A stretch of 64,000 bases of DNA from Nonomuraea jabiensis (lineage in GTDB: Bacteria; Actinomycetota; Actinomycetes; Streptosporangiales; Streptosporangiaceae). Both the position numbers and the translations under genes were made by a program. Under the pieces are notes generated by a model. The model did no database searches, was not told the origin of the DNA, and worked only from the letters and a program-made list of their open reading frames with translations. The first letter of the stretch is position 1. The number at the start of each line of letters is the position of its first letter. The stretch spans positions 124,001 to 188,000 of the forward strand of contig NZ_JACHMB010000001.1 in NCBI RefSeq assembly GCF_014204795.1. The letters are read 5' to 3'. This document shows positions 8,999 through 17,784 of the stretch, piece after piece.

Positions 8999-10123
8999 AT
9001 GTTCAGGGCCCCCGCCCGGCTGGCCTGGCTGGACGCCCTGCGGGGGCCCGCCGCGCTGGCCGTCACCATGCACCACGCCGGCTGGACCTTCGTCCCGGAG
9101 CTCTGGACGGAGGTGGACCGGCGGATCGACCTCGGCACCTGGGGCGTGTTCGTGTTCTTCCTGGTCAGCGGGTACATCATCCCCGCCTCCCTGGAACGGC
9201 GCGGCGACGTGCGCGCCTTCTGGACCGGGCGGGCCTTCCGCCTCCTCCCCCTGCTGGTCAGCGCCTGCGGCCTGGTGCTGCTCCTCGCCCTGGCAGGCGT
9301 GCTCCCTCTCGAACCCCAGCTCGCCGAGCGCCCCCTCCCCGTGGTCGCGCTCGGCAACCTGACCATGTTGCAGGAGCTGCTCAACCTGCCGGCCGTCATC
9401 AGCGTGACGTGGACGCTCTCGTACGAGATGGCGTTCTACCTGATCAGCGTCGCGCTGTTCCAGGTGCGGCAGGCCGGCAGGTCCGCGGAGATCGCCGTCG
9501 TCCTGGCGCTGGTGGCGGTGGGCCTGGGCCTGCTGGTCCCGCAGACGATGATCGGCGGCCGGGACGACGTGGCCGCCGTGCTGCTCCCCGCCGCGGTCGT
9601 GGCGGCCGTCGCGGTGACCGCCCTCGGGCACGGCCGGGTACGTACGGCCGCCGCGGTCGCGGGCGGTCTCCTCGGGCTCGGGCTGGTGATCCTGGGCAGC
9701 CGGGCCGGCACCTGGCAGGGCGTGATCATCTTGGCGACGATGTTCGCGGGGACGGCGGTGTACCGGGCCGAGCAGGGAGCCGTCCCCCGGCGTACGGCGG
9801 CCGTCGCGGTGGCGGTGGTGCTGGGCTGCGGGCTCTTCGCCAGGGACGAACCCAGCTGGGCGCCCGCGATCGCGCTGGCGTACGGGGCCTTCGGGCTGGC
9901 GTTCGCGCTGCGCCGCCGGGCGTTCCCGCGCTGGCTGGCGTGGCTCGGCGTGATCAGCTTCTCCGTCTACCTGCTGCACCCGATCCTGCTGCACGTGATC
10001 CCGGACCCGGTGCTGTACTTCCTGGCCCTGATCCCGCTCAGCGCCATGACCTACCGGCTGATCGAGGCCCCGGCCCAGCGCCTCGGCAAACGCCTGATCG
10101 CCGGCGGCGCGGAGCCTCGATGA
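8999..10123 (+). CDS. Acyltransferase 3 family membrane protein (OafA/YrhL type)
   Basis: A 374-residue integral membrane protein with about ten hydrophobic helices. The N-terminus has the family hallmark LAWLDALRGPAALAV followed by MHHAGW, whose histidine matches the conserved His in helix 1. GVFVFFLVSGYIIPASL and RAFRLLPL also match the family's F-F-x-x-S-G-F and R-x-x-R-(I/L)-x-P blocks. Members transfer acetyl or other acyl groups to surface carbohydrates, lipids or secondary metabolites. The ATG at 8999 has TAGACT 7 nt upstream and no Shine-Dalgarno. It stands alone and converges on the methyltransferase gene 7 bases downstream. Acceptor unknown. Confidence 0.88.
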   Translation: MFRAPARLAWLDALRGPAALAVTMHHAGWTFVPELWTEVDRRIDLGTWGVFVFFLVSGYIIPASLERRGDVRAFWTGRAFRLLPLLVSACGLVLLLALAGVLPLEPQLAERPLPVVALGNLTMLQELLNLPAVISVTWTLSYEMAFYLISVALFQVRQAGRSAEIAVVLALVAVGLGLLVPQTMIGGRDDVAAVLLPAAVVAAVAVTALGHGRVRTAAAVAGGLLGLGLVILGSRAGTWQGVIILATMFAGTAVYRAEQGAVPRRTAAVAVAVVLGCGLFARDEPSWAPAIALAYGAFGLAFALRRRAFPRWLAWLGVISFSVYLLHPILLHVIPDPVLYFLALIPLSAMTYRLIEAPAQRLGKRLIAGGAEPR

Positions 10124-10129
10124 GGGGGC

Positions 10130-10933
10130 TCACGGCTTGCGGCCGACTCCCCCGTACAACCATCGCGTGGCGGCGGGAGCCGGGTCGGCCGGGTCGGGGT
10201 GCCAGGCGTCGATGGTGACCAGGCCGGGGTCCACCAGGTCGAACCCTTCGAAGAAGCTCGCCACGTCGGCGTGCTCGCGGAAGTAGATCGGCGTCGGCGT
10301 GGCCGCGTACACCGTCTCGATCTGGGCGACCGCGTCGGCCGGGTGGCCGTCGACGGTGACGTGGGTAGCCGTCAGGTGGCTGCCGGACACCAGGGCGTGG
10401 CGCAGCTGGCCCATGACCGAGGCGCGTTCTTCGAGGGTGAGGAAGTGCACCATGGCGATCATCAGGACGCCGACCGGCTCGTTGAAGTCGATGAGCTTGA
10501 CGGTCTCCGGGTGCCCGAGCACGTCGGCCGGGCGGCGCATGTCGGCGGCGGCCACGGTGGTGTGGTGGTCGGTCGCCAGGAGCGCGCGACCGTGTTGCAG
10601 CACGACCGGGTCGTTGTCGACGTACACCACCCGGGCGTCCGGGATGATCTGCTGGGCGATCTCGTGAGTGTTGCCCACGGTGGGCAGGCCGGAGCCGATG
10701 TCGATGAACTGCCGGATCCCCTGGCCGGCCATGTAGCGCACCGCGCGGCGCAGGAACGCCCGGTTCTCCTGCGCCAGCTGGCGGATCTCGGGCATGGCCT
10801 TCTCGACCCGCCGTACGGCGTCCCGGTCGACCTCGAAGTTGTCCTTGCCTCCGAGGTAGTAGTCGTACATACGGGCGACGCTTGGCCTGGTGACGTCGAT
10901 CCCCAAAGCTCCGTCACCGCCTTGCTCCGGCAT
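10130..10933 (-). CDS. DUF574-family SAM-dependent methyltransferase
   Basis: A 267-residue protein of the actinobacteria-restricted DUF574 (Methyltransf_19) family. Hallmarks seen: VTRPSVARMYDYYLGGKDN near the N-terminus (residues about 15-33), the SAM-binding strand IDIGSGLPTVGNTHEIAQ, the acidic end of the next strand VVYVDNDP, and a later RPADVL...LIDFNEPVGVLMIAMVHF block. The start at 10933 is chosen because GGAGG lies 6 bases upstream; an in-frame ATG 33 bases earlier lacks this. These proteins are abundant in Streptomyces and Nonomuraea-like genomes, and their substrates are mostly unknown. Converges on the acyltransferase gene. Confidence 0.92.
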   Translation of the reverse strand: MPEQGGDGALGIDVTRPSVARMYDYYLGGKDNFEVDRDAVRRVEKAMPEIRQLAQENRAFLRRAVRYMAGQGIRQFIDIGSGLPTVGNTHEIAQQIIPDARVVYVDNDPVVLQHGRALLATDHHTTVAAADMRRPADVLGHPETVKLIDFNEPVGVLMIAMVHFLTLEERASVMGQLRHALVSGSHLTATHVTVDGHPADAVAQIETVYAATPTPIYFREHADVASFFEGFDLVDPGLVTIDAWHPDPADPAPAATRWLYGGVGRKP

Positions 10934-11066
10934 GCCACGGCCTCCATTCGTGATCATTCCGTACACAAGCTATCGCAATCCGCGAAGGAGGCTAGTCAGG
11001 TTTTGGTGTCAAACGTGGTGTTCTGCTCCCATCGTCGGGCCCGGCCGGGGCCGCCTGCGACGTTAT

Positions 11067-11948
11067 TCAGCCGGAATTGCTCCCGTTACGGCCGAATGGC
11101 GTGATGGTGGATATCCGCGCGGCGAGCTCGGCCAGGTGGGTCTGCCACGAATCGGCGGCGGGGTCGGGCACGGCGACGATGACGTGGTCGATGCCCAGGG
11201 CGGCGAGTTCGGCGCAGCGCCGGACGCTCTGTTCGACGCTCTCGCCCTCGGGGATGCGCATGTGGAGGGTCTTCTCGATGTCCTCGTAGGGCCGGCCCAG
11301 GCGTTCGCAGTGGGCGCGCAGGACGCCGAGCTTGTGCCGGACGTCGGCGCCGTGCAGGAAGTTGCAGGCGTCGGCGTACTGGGCGACGAGGCGGAGGGTC
11401 TTCTTCTCGCCGCTGCCGCCGATGAGGATGGGCGGGTCGGCCTGCGGCGCGTTGAGCGTGCGCGCCAGGCTGTAATGCCGGCCCCGGTACGGCCCGTCCT
11501 GGTCGCTCCACATCTGCCTGGCGATCTGGAGGGTCTCCTCGAGCCGCTCGAACCGTTCGGCCAGCGGCGGGAAGGGCAGCCCGAGACCGCGGGCCTCGGG
11601 CTCGTACCAGCCGGCCCCGATGCCGAGGACGGCACGGCCGCCGGAGAGCGCGTCCAGGGTGCTGACCTGCTTGATCAGCAGGCCGGGCGCGCGGTAGACG
11701 GCGCCGGTCACGAGCGCGCCCAGGCTCACCCGGCTGGTGAGGGCGGCGGCGTACGACAGCGCGCCGTACGCCTCCAGCATCGGGTCCTCCGCGGAGCCGA
11801 AGTTGGGGATCTGGAAGAAGTGGTCCATCACCCAGAGGCTGCGCAGCCCCGCCCGGTCGGCGCCGCGGGCGACGGCGGCGAACTTGCCGGCGATCGCGGC
11901 GTCGCCGCCGGACCAGAGGAAGCGCGGGCAGGTCAGACCGAGGTCCAT
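11067..11948 (-). CDS. LLM-class F420-dependent oxidoreductase
   Basis: A 293-residue luciferase-like monooxygenase-fold protein. Matches to the F420-dependent subgroup are the N-terminal strand MDLGLTCPRFLWSGG, LWVMDHFFQIP (residues about 34-44), the block VSLGALVTGAVYRAPGLLIK, GIGAGWYEPEARGLGLPFPP, and PPILIGGSGEKKTLRLVAQYAD. Predicted cytoplasmic hydride transfer with deazaflavin F420. The start at 11948 is supported by AAGGAG 8 bases upstream. A terminator-like hairpin with a T6 tract lies 55-100 bases upstream in the same orientation, so expression may be attenuated. Divergent from the subtilase gene. Confidence 0.88.
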   Translation of the reverse strand: MDLGLTCPRFLWSGGDAAIAGKFAAVARGADRAGLRSLWVMDHFFQIPNFGSAEDPMLEAYGALSYAAALTSRVSLGALVTGAVYRAPGLLIKQVSTLDALSGGRAVLGIGAGWYEPEARGLGLPFPPLAERFERLEETLQIARQMWSDQDGPYRGRHYSLARTLNAPQADPPILIGGSGEKKTLRLVAQYADACNFLHGADVRHKLGVLRAHCERLGRPYEDIEKTLHMRIPEGESVEQSVRRCAELAALGIDHVIVAVPDPAADSWQTHLAELAARISTITPFGRNGSNSG

Positions 11949-12003
11949 AGGGGAGCTCCTTGATGGGGCTGAGGGGAAGGCGCCCGTCCTGAATGCGGGC
12001 ATG

Positions 12004-12045
12004 AAAAAACCCTCCCGCCCGGGGCTGTGCCCGAGGCCGAGAGGG
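12004..12045 (-). terminator. Intrinsic terminator in the leader of the LLM gene (attenuator candidate)
   Basis: On the minus strand a GC-rich imperfect inverted repeat (CCCTC ... GAGGG at its base, CGGG ... CCCG inside; 12010-12045) is followed at once by six Ts (complement of 12004-12009). The only gene upstream in that direction is divergent, so there is no message to end here except the LLM gene's own leader. The 341-base gap 11949-12289 otherwise contains only the two divergent promoters. A leader attenuator or a premature-termination riboregulator is the simplest reading; an insulator against antisense transcription is the alternative. Confidence 0.6.
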
Positions 12046-12289
12046 CTCCGATAAGTGCATTATCTCACGGATGCGGAACACGTCCGCCTACTGACCCATG
12101 TGACCTGCGGAGATTTCCAGATAACGGAATCACCTCATTCCTACTTATCCTCCGCATAACCTCCTAGCCTGTTCCTCGCACTCAAAGGGGATCTTGTTCG
12201 ACACCGGCGGCCGGCTGAGCACGCGAGGCTGTCGCACTCCCCTACGCAGCCCCGTCCGGACGAGACGGGCCCGTTCCCCCGGAGGATCA

Positions 12290-14245
12290 GTGAGACTACG
12301 GTCTCTGCTGGCGAGCGTTTCCATGCTCGCCACCACGATGACGGGCGCCTTGGCCGTCGCGTCGCCCGCCCAGGCGGCCGCGGACGATCCCGCCGTCGCC
12401 AAGAGCCTCGCCGCCGAGGTGAAGAGCGGCCGCAAGGTCCGCGCGATCATCGAGATCAAGGGCGGTGAGAGTCTCGCGGCCGTGGCCGACACCACTGAGA
12501 AGGCCTCGGGCAAGACCAAGGTCATCGACCGGACGAGCTCCAAGGAGTTCCTGGTCGCCTCCCTGGACCAGGCCACGCTCGACAAGCTCAGGACCGACGA
12601 CCGGATCAAGTCCATCTACGAGGACGAGCTGAGCGCGCCCTCGCTCGACGTCAGCACCAAGCTGATCGGCTCCGACTGGGCCAACAAGACGGGCTGGACC
12701 GGCAAGGGCTCCACCGTCGCCATCGTCGACACCGGCATCGACCGCGACCACCCGTTCTTCGCCGGGCGGATCGTGAACGAGGCCTGCTTCTCCACCGTCG
12801 ACAACGACCCGGCCCTCCAGGCCGAGTCGCTGTGCCCGAACGGCCTGCCGGTGCAGACCGGCCCCGGCGCGGCCGACGCCGAGACCCCCAAGTGCCTGGT
12901 CCAGGGTTCGAACAAGTGCGACCACGGCACCCACGTGGCCGGCATCGCGGCGGGCAAGAAGGCCGGGAACGCTCCATCCAACGGCGTCGCCCCCGAGGCG
13001 GGCATCCTGGCCGTCCAGGTCTTCACCCGCTTCAACGGCCCCATCTGCGGCGAGCTGGGCACCAGCGCCCCGTGCTTCCTCAGCTACACCTCCGACCAGA
13101 AGCTGGCCCTGCAGTACGTCGACAGCGTCCACGCCGCCTACAAGGTCGTGGCGGCCAACCTGAGCCTGGGCGGCGGCCCGAAGCAGACCAAGCACTGCGA
13201 CGACGACCCCGACTACGGCGCCCTGAAGGACGAGATCGTCTGGCTGCAGCAGTTCGGCGTGGCCACGGTCGTCGCCTCCGGCAACAACGGCTTCACCGAC
13301 GGCGTCTCCAGCCCGGCCTGCATCTCCCGGGCGGTCGCGGTCGGCGCCACCGATGACAACGACGCCGTGGCCTCGTTCGGCAACCGCGGCCCGCTGCTGG
13401 ACTTCTTCGCGCCCGGCATGGGGATCAACTCCTCGGTGCCCGGCAACGGGTACGGCTCCAAGAACGGCACCTCGATGGCCGCCCCGCACGTCGCCGGCGC
13501 GCTGGCCGTGATGCGCCAGGCGTACCCGAACCTGTCCATGGACCAGCTGATCGACAAGCTCAAGGCCACCGGCAAGAACGTCACCTACAGCAGCGGCAGC
13601 ACCTCGGTCACCACCAAGCGGATCGACGTCGCCAGGGCGATGCCGTGGACCCCGGACGCCACGCCGACCCCCACCCCCACGGCGACCCCGACCGCGACGC
13701 CCACGGTGACCCCCACCGTGACGCCCACGGGCACGCCCACCGCAACGAGGACGCCGACCCCGACCGCGGCGCCGACCCAGTCGCACCGCCCGACCGACCC
13801 CGGCACGGACGCCGAGCCGGTGCCGGTGCCCACCCCCGACGACTGCACGCGGGGCAGGGGCACCAAGCCGCTGAGCGCCAAGGCCTGGGCCAGGGAGATG
13901 CTGCGCGGGAAGGGCTCGCTGAGCGACCAGACGCTGTCGTGCTACCTCGCGATCGCGCAGAACGGCAGCAAGGTCTTCCCCGAGCTGACCGACGCCACCA
14001 CGCTGTCGGCCGCGTACAAGGCCCTCGCCACCAAGAGCAAGGCCGCCAAGGCGCTGCTGGACCGTGAGCTGCTGGCCGCGTGGCTGAACTACGCGCACGG
14101 CGTCCACAACGGCTCGGCCAAGGTGTCCGGGAAGACGACGCTGAAGCAGGCGATCGCCGCCGCGGAGCGGCACCGCACCGGCCGGGCGAGCGCCGCCCAG
14201 TTGAAGAAGGCCGCCGTGTTCCTGTACAGACACGTCAACAAGTAA
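12290..14245 (+). CDS. Secreted subtilase (S8 serine peptidase) with Pro/Thr linker and C-terminal domain
   Basis: A 651-residue exported protease. A signal peptide (RLRSLLASVSMLATTMTGAL; cleavage probably after ASPAQAA near residue 27) leads into an I9-like propeptide-type region (about 30-115). The S8 domain then shows the triad Asp147 (IVDTGID), His212 (DHGTHVAG) and Ser395 (GTSMAAPHVAG). A PT-rich linker (about residues 460-505) connects to a roughly 110-residue helical C-terminal domain of unknown role. I choose GTG 12290: GGAGGA lies just upstream and the signal peptide starts there, while the longer frame adds implausible Arg-rich sequence. Predicted extracellular protein degradation. 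Several cysteines in the catalytic domain suggest disulphides. Confidence 0.92.
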   Translation: MRLRSLLASVSMLATTMTGALAVASPAQAAADDPAVAKSLAAEVKSGRKVRAIIEIKGGESLAAVADTTEKASGKTKVIDRTSSKEFLVASLDQATLDKLRTDDRIKSIYEDELSAPSLDVSTKLIGSDWANKTGWTGKGSTVAIVDTGIDRDHPFFAGRIVNEACFSTVDNDPALQAESLCPNGLPVQTGPGAADAETPKCLVQGSNKCDHGTHVAGIAAGKKAGNAPSNGVAPEAGILAVQVFTRFNGPICGELGTSAPCFLSYTSDQKLALQYVDSVHAAYKVVAANLSLGGGPKQTKHCDDDPDYGALKDEIVWLQQFGVATVVASGNNGFTDGVSSPACISRAVAVGATDDNDAVASFGNRGPLLDFFAPGMGINSSVPGNGYGSKNGTSMAAPHVAGALAVMRQAYPNLSMDQLIDKLKATGKNVTYSSGSTSVTTKRIDVARAMPWTPDATPTPTPTATPTATPTVTPTVTPTGTPTATRTPTPTAAPTQSHRPTDPGTDAEPVPVPTPDDCTRGRGTKPLSAKAWAREMLRGKGSLSDQTLSCYLAIAQNGSKVFPELTDATTLSAAYKALATKSKAAKALLDRELLAAWLNYAHGVHNGSAKVSGKTTLKQAIAAAERHRTGRASAAQLKKAAVFLYRHVNK

Positions 14246-14348
14246 GGGGCCTGCGGGCAGCGGGGCGCCGGGGGTGAACCCTGTCGTACGCTCAACCCTG
14301 GGGAAGACCCTCGGCCTCGTCGAGACCCAGAGAGGCGGCGACACGATC

Positions 14349-15248
14349 ATGCACGCTCCCGGCGTACCCCCCGCGCGCACCGACCGGCCGCGCGGAGTCG
14401 CCGTGCTGCGGCTGCGCGGGCACGACGTCGCCGAGTATGTCTGGGAGCCCGACCTGCCGCTGTCGGCGTCCCCGCGCCCCTACCTCCATCCCGTGCGCAC
14501 GCTCGCCGGCGTCACCGTCACCGACGCGGCGCCCGACTCGCACCCCCACCAGTTCGGCATCAGCGTGGCCGCCCCCGACCTCGACGGGTGCAACTTCTGG
14601 GGCGGGCGCACCTTCGTCGCCGGCCACGGCCCGGCCTGGCTGGACAACCACGGCACCCAGCACCACCAGCGCTGGCTGCGCCGCACGAACACCGAGCTGC
14701 ACCACACCCTCGAATGGGCCGACCCGCGCCAGGCGACGCTGCTGCGGGAGCAGCGCTCGATCACCTGCCGGCCGGTGGACGAGACCGCCTGGTCCCTGAG
14801 CGTGCACAGCCGGCTCACCAACGCCACCGACCGGCCGCTGCCGTGGCGCACCCCGGCGGCGCTGGGCCGGGTCGGTGCCGGCTACGGCGGCATCTTCTGG
14901 CGCGGCCCCGCCTTCGCCGGCGCCGCGCAGGTGCTCAGCCCGGACGGCGCCGACGTCCAGCGCGTCCACGGGCAGGCCGCCGACTGGGTCGCCGTCACCG
15001 GCCGCGACCGCGACGGCCACTCGTGGACAACGCTCTTCACCCACGCCGAGGAGTCCGGCGCGCGGGACAGGTGGTTCGTCCGTGCCCGCGACTACCTCGG
15101 GGTCTGCTCGTCGCCGGCCTGGGACGAGCCGCTCGTGCTGGCGCCCGGCGAGAGCATCGACCGGCAGGTCGTCACCGTGGTGATCGACGGTGCCGTCACC
15201 GCCGCCACGGCCGCCGAGCTCGCCGGCACCGCCCGGTCGGCCGCATGA
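14349..15248 (+). CDS. PmoA-like (DUF6807) family protein
   Basis: A 299-residue protein with the features of the family annotated as PmoA/DUF6807, a beta-rich fold often near sugar dehydrogenases and sugar regulators. Motifs seen: YVWEPDLPLSASPRPYLHPV, SHPHQFGISVA, WGGRTFV...HGTQHHQRW, and RVGAGYGGIFWRG. The conserved His residues (HPHQ, HHQRW) could bind metal or a carbohydrate. The start at ATG 14349 gives the expected N-terminus; the Shine-Dalgarno (GAGG about 13 bases upstream) is weak. Its stop overlaps the start of the ROK regulator gene (ATGA), so the two are co-translated. The methane-oxygenase-like name is historical; no oxygenase activity should be assumed. Confidence 0.72.
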   Translation: MHAPGVPPARTDRPRGVAVLRLRGHDVAEYVWEPDLPLSASPRPYLHPVRTLAGVTVTDAAPDSHPHQFGISVAAPDLDGCNFWGGRTFVAGHGPAWLDNHGTQHHQRWLRRTNTELHHTLEWADPRQATLLREQRSITCRPVDETAWSLSVHSRLTNATDRPLPWRTPAALGRVGAGYGGIFWRGPAFAGAAQVLSPDGADVQRVHGQAADWVAVTGRDRDGHSWTTLFTHAEESGARDRWFVRARDYLGVCSSPAWDEPLVLAPGESIDRQVVTVVIDGAVTAATAAELAGTARSAA

Positions 15249-16489
15249 CCGCCCGCGTCCGGCCGAGCAGGCCCCGCCAGCCGGAAGAGCCCGTACGGCA
15301 GGAGAACCTGCGCACCCTCAACCTGGAGCTGGTCTTCCGCCACATCCTCGCCGCCGGGCGCCCCATCTCCCGCACCGAGCTCGCCTCCGTCACCGGGCTG
15401 ACCCGCCCCACCATCACCCGCATCGCCGAGGAGCTCCTGGCCGGCAAGCTCATCACCGAGGCGGGCCTGTCGCACAACGGGCGCGCGGGCCGGCCCCGCG
15501 TCGGCCTGACGCTGTCCGAGAAGGGGCCGGCCGGGCTCGGGCTCGACATCCGCGCCGACGGCCTGGCGGCCTGCGTGGTCGATCTCACCGGCACCGTCCG
15601 GCATCTGGCCTTCACCCCCGCGACGTACTCCGGCTGGGGCGCTCCCGACGTGCTCGCCCAGCTGGCCCGCATGGCCCGGGCGGCCATCGACGCCACCGCC
15701 GCCGAAGACCTCACCGTCCTGACCGCCACCCTCGCCGTCCCCGGCCCGGTGCAGGCGGGCATCGTGCAGTCCGCGCCCGAGCTGGGCTGGCGCGACGTCG
15801 ACGCCCAGGCGTTGCTGCGCGACGCCCTCCATCCCCTCGACCTGCCGATCACGGTGGACAACGAGGCCAACCTGGCCGCCCTGGGCGAGCTCTACGCCAG
15901 CGACAACACCCTCGACAGCTTCGTGTACGTCTCCGGCGGGCTGGGCATCGGCGCCGGCATCGTCCTGGACGGGCAGCTCATGCGCGGCGCCCGGGGCTGG
16001 AGCGGCGAGCTCGGGCACGTGACGGTCTACCCCGACGGCGACGCCTGCCCGTGCGGCTCGCGCGGCTGCCTGCAGGCGTACGCCAGCCTGTCCGCCGTCC
16101 TCGGCGACGAGCCCGCGCCGGCCGGCATTACTCCCGACGCCGCCGCCACCGGCCGGGCCGAGGCGGGTCACCCCGCCACCATCGCCGCGCTGGAGGCGGC
16201 CGGCACCGCGCTGGGCATCGCGCTGGCCGACATGCTCAACATCCTCGACATCGACACCGTGCTGCTGGGCGGCAGCTTCTCCCTCCTGGCGTCCTGGCTC
16301 ACCGCCAACGCCAGGGCCGAGATCGACCGGCGCGTCCTGACCGCCGCCTGGGCGCCCATCACGCTCCGGCCCGCCCTGCTGGGCCCGGACGCCGCCGTCA
16401 TCGGCGCCGCGCTGACCTCCATCGACCAGATCCGCCGGCATCCGACCACCTGGCTCGCCCGCCGGCAGAGCCAGGTCACCTCGGCCTGA
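15245..16489 (+). CDS. ROK-family transcriptional regulator (NagC/XylR type)
   Basis: A 414-residue repressor-type ROK protein. The N-terminal winged helix is RTELASVTGLTRPTITRIAE (about residues 44-63), followed by the hinge GRAGRPRVGLTL. The ROK sugar-kinase-like domain shows VDNEANLAALGE, GLGIGAGIVLDGQL, GWSGELGHV and the zinc-binding motif CPCGSRGCLQAYAS (about residues 260-273). Such proteins bind operator DNA and release it when a sugar or sugar phosphate binds. Co-translated with the PmoA-like gene through a 4-base overlap, which suggests a small carbohydrate-responsive operon. The sugar is unknown. Confidence 0.92.
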   Translation: MTARVRPSRPRQPEEPVRQENLRTLNLELVFRHILAAGRPISRTELASVTGLTRPTITRIAEELLAGKLITEAGLSHNGRAGRPRVGLTLSEKGPAGLGLDIRADGLAACVVDLTGTVRHLAFTPATYSGWGAPDVLAQLARMARAAIDATAAEDLTVLTATLAVPGPVQAGIVQSAPELGWRDVDAQALLRDALHPLDLPITVDNEANLAALGELYASDNTLDSFVYVSGGLGIGAGIVLDGQLMRGARGWSGELGHVTVYPDGDACPCGSRGCLQAYASLSAVLGDEPAPAGITPDAAATGRAEAGHPATIAALEAAGTALGIALADMLNILDIDTVLLGGSFSLLASWLTANARAEIDRRVLTAAWAPITLRPALLGPDAAVIGAALTSIDQIRRHPTTWLARRQSQVTSA

Positions 16490-16521
16490 GGGTCTTCCCG
16501 GCGGGGCCGCCGGGAAGACCC
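16490..16521. terminator. Bidirectional hairpin terminator between ROK and phytase-like genes
   Basis: A perfect 14-bp inverted repeat with a 4-base loop begins at the base after the ROK stop and ends 8 bases before the stop of the convergent esterase gene. Left arm GGGTCTTCCCGGCG, right arm its exact complement. There is no long T tract on either side, as is common for actinobacterial convergent terminators. Confidence 0.8.
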
Positions 16522-16528
16522 GCGCCCG

Positions 16529-17722
16529 TCAGCGGGCGTGCAGGCGCCAGGGCAGGCGGACGGTGATGAACTCGTCGTTGTCCGGCTGGCCCGGCGTGCG
16601 TCCCGACGAGAACGGGAAGTTGTTGTCGTTGAGGATCCCGAGCGTACGGTCGTCCAGGATGACGACGTCCTCGATGGTCTGGAACGGGAAGCGGAACGTC
16701 TCGCCGAACCCGCCGAGCCCCTTGGGGTTGGCCAGGTTCAGCAGGTCGGCGGCCAGGGTCTTGTCCATGGCGCCGTCGCGGTCGCGGTCGCGGTTGTCGG
16801 CCAGGTAGACGCGCTTGAGCGCGGCCGCGTCGCCCTGGTTGTTGTCCCGCTCGATGATCAGGAAGCGGTGCTCGTCCACCGCGATGGCGTCGCCGATCGC
16901 GTTGGCGGGGCTGTCCAGCCGGTACGTCCACCGCTTGCCGGTGTAGACGCGCTTGCGCACGTCGAACTCGTTCATCCGCAGCGTGCCCGCCGGATCGCCG
17001 CTGACCGTGCCCTCCAGCAGCGGATACAGCCACCGCCCGTCCGCGGAGCGGGCCATGCCCTCGAAGCCCTTGCTGCCGGCCAGGTTGGGGGTCGCGCCGT
17101 TCAGCGTCGGGTTCTCGGGCGCCTTGACGCCCGGCAGCTCGATCGGCGCCTCCAGCAGCGTGCCCCGCGCGGAGAAGTGCAGCAGGAACGGGCCGAACTC
17201 GTCGCCGATCCAGTACGTGCCGTCATCGGCCCGCACGATCGACTCCACGTCGAAGTCGGCGCCGGTGAGCTTGCGGTCGGCCCTGGTCAGCGGCCAGGGC
17301 ACCCGGCCGCGCGGGTCGGACAGGTTGAACCCGCCGAGCACGTCCACGGTGCCCGCGCGGAAGTCCGGCTTGATGCGGTGGACGCGCAGGAGGAAGTCGG
17401 CGCTGTTGGCCTTGTTCCCGTACCCGTTGTCGGACAGCACGTCGAAGGAGCCGTCGCCGCGCCGGACGATGCCGCTGAACCCCTGGACCGGCTGGCCGGC
17501 GAAGGGCGGGGTCACCCCGTTGATCGGAGCCGTACCGATCTGGGAGCCGGACGGCTCGCTGCCGGGCACGAAGGTCTGCGCGGGGAGCGAGGCGAACCCG
17601 GTCAGCGTGGCCCGGGCCGCGCCGTCCGGCGTGGCGGCAGCGGTGGCGTAGGACGCGGGACCGGTCGCGGCGATGCTCGCGGCCAGCGCGGCGGCGCCTA
17701 CCGCCAGGGAGATGCGTTTCAT
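16529..17722 (-). CDS. Secreted esterase-like activity of phytase family protein
   Basis: A 397-residue exported protein. The signal peptide is ISLAVGAAALAASIAATGPA, with cleavage probably near SYATAAA (residues 20-35). The mature part matches the phytase-like esterase family (PF13449 type): QGFSGIVRRGDGSFDVLSDNGYG, DFDVESIVRADDGTYWIGDEFGP, GFEGMARSADGRWLYPLLEG and NDNNFP. These blocks give the acidic clusters typical of a beta-propeller that binds calcium. The start at 17722 is at the signal peptide; upstream codons are unlikely. It lies downstream of, and on the same strand as, the HupE-like and metallophosphoesterase genes, and may take part in scavenging phosphate from organic sources. 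Enzyme activity is inferred from family only. Confidence 0.82.
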   Translation of the reverse strand: MKRISLAVGAAALAASIAATGPASYATAAATPDGAARATLTGFASLPAQTFVPGSEPSGSQIGTAPINGVTPPFAGQPVQGFSGIVRRGDGSFDVLSDNGYGNKANSADFLLRVHRIKPDFRAGTVDVLGGFNLSDPRGRVPWPLTRADRKLTGADFDVESIVRADDGTYWIGDEFGPFLLHFSARGTLLEAPIELPGVKAPENPTLNGATPNLAGSKGFEGMARSADGRWLYPLLEGTVSGDPAGTLRMNEFDVRKRVYTGKRWTYRLDSPANAIGDAIAVDEHRFLIIERDNNQGDAAALKRVYLADNRDRDRDGAMDKTLAADLLNLANPKGLGGFGETFRFPFQTIEDVVILDDRTLGILNDNNFPFSSGRTPGQPDNDEFITVRLPWRLHAR

Positions 17723-17784
17723 GCCCGGCACGGTAGAGGGTGCAAATGACGCGTTTCCTAACAAAACGTGCATGCCGCGTTCAT

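Noticed and set aside
10934..11066. Possible small gene between the methyltransferase and LLM genes
   Set aside because: No open frame with a ribosome site and convincing codon use; it is the methyltransferase promoter region plus the LLM 3' end.
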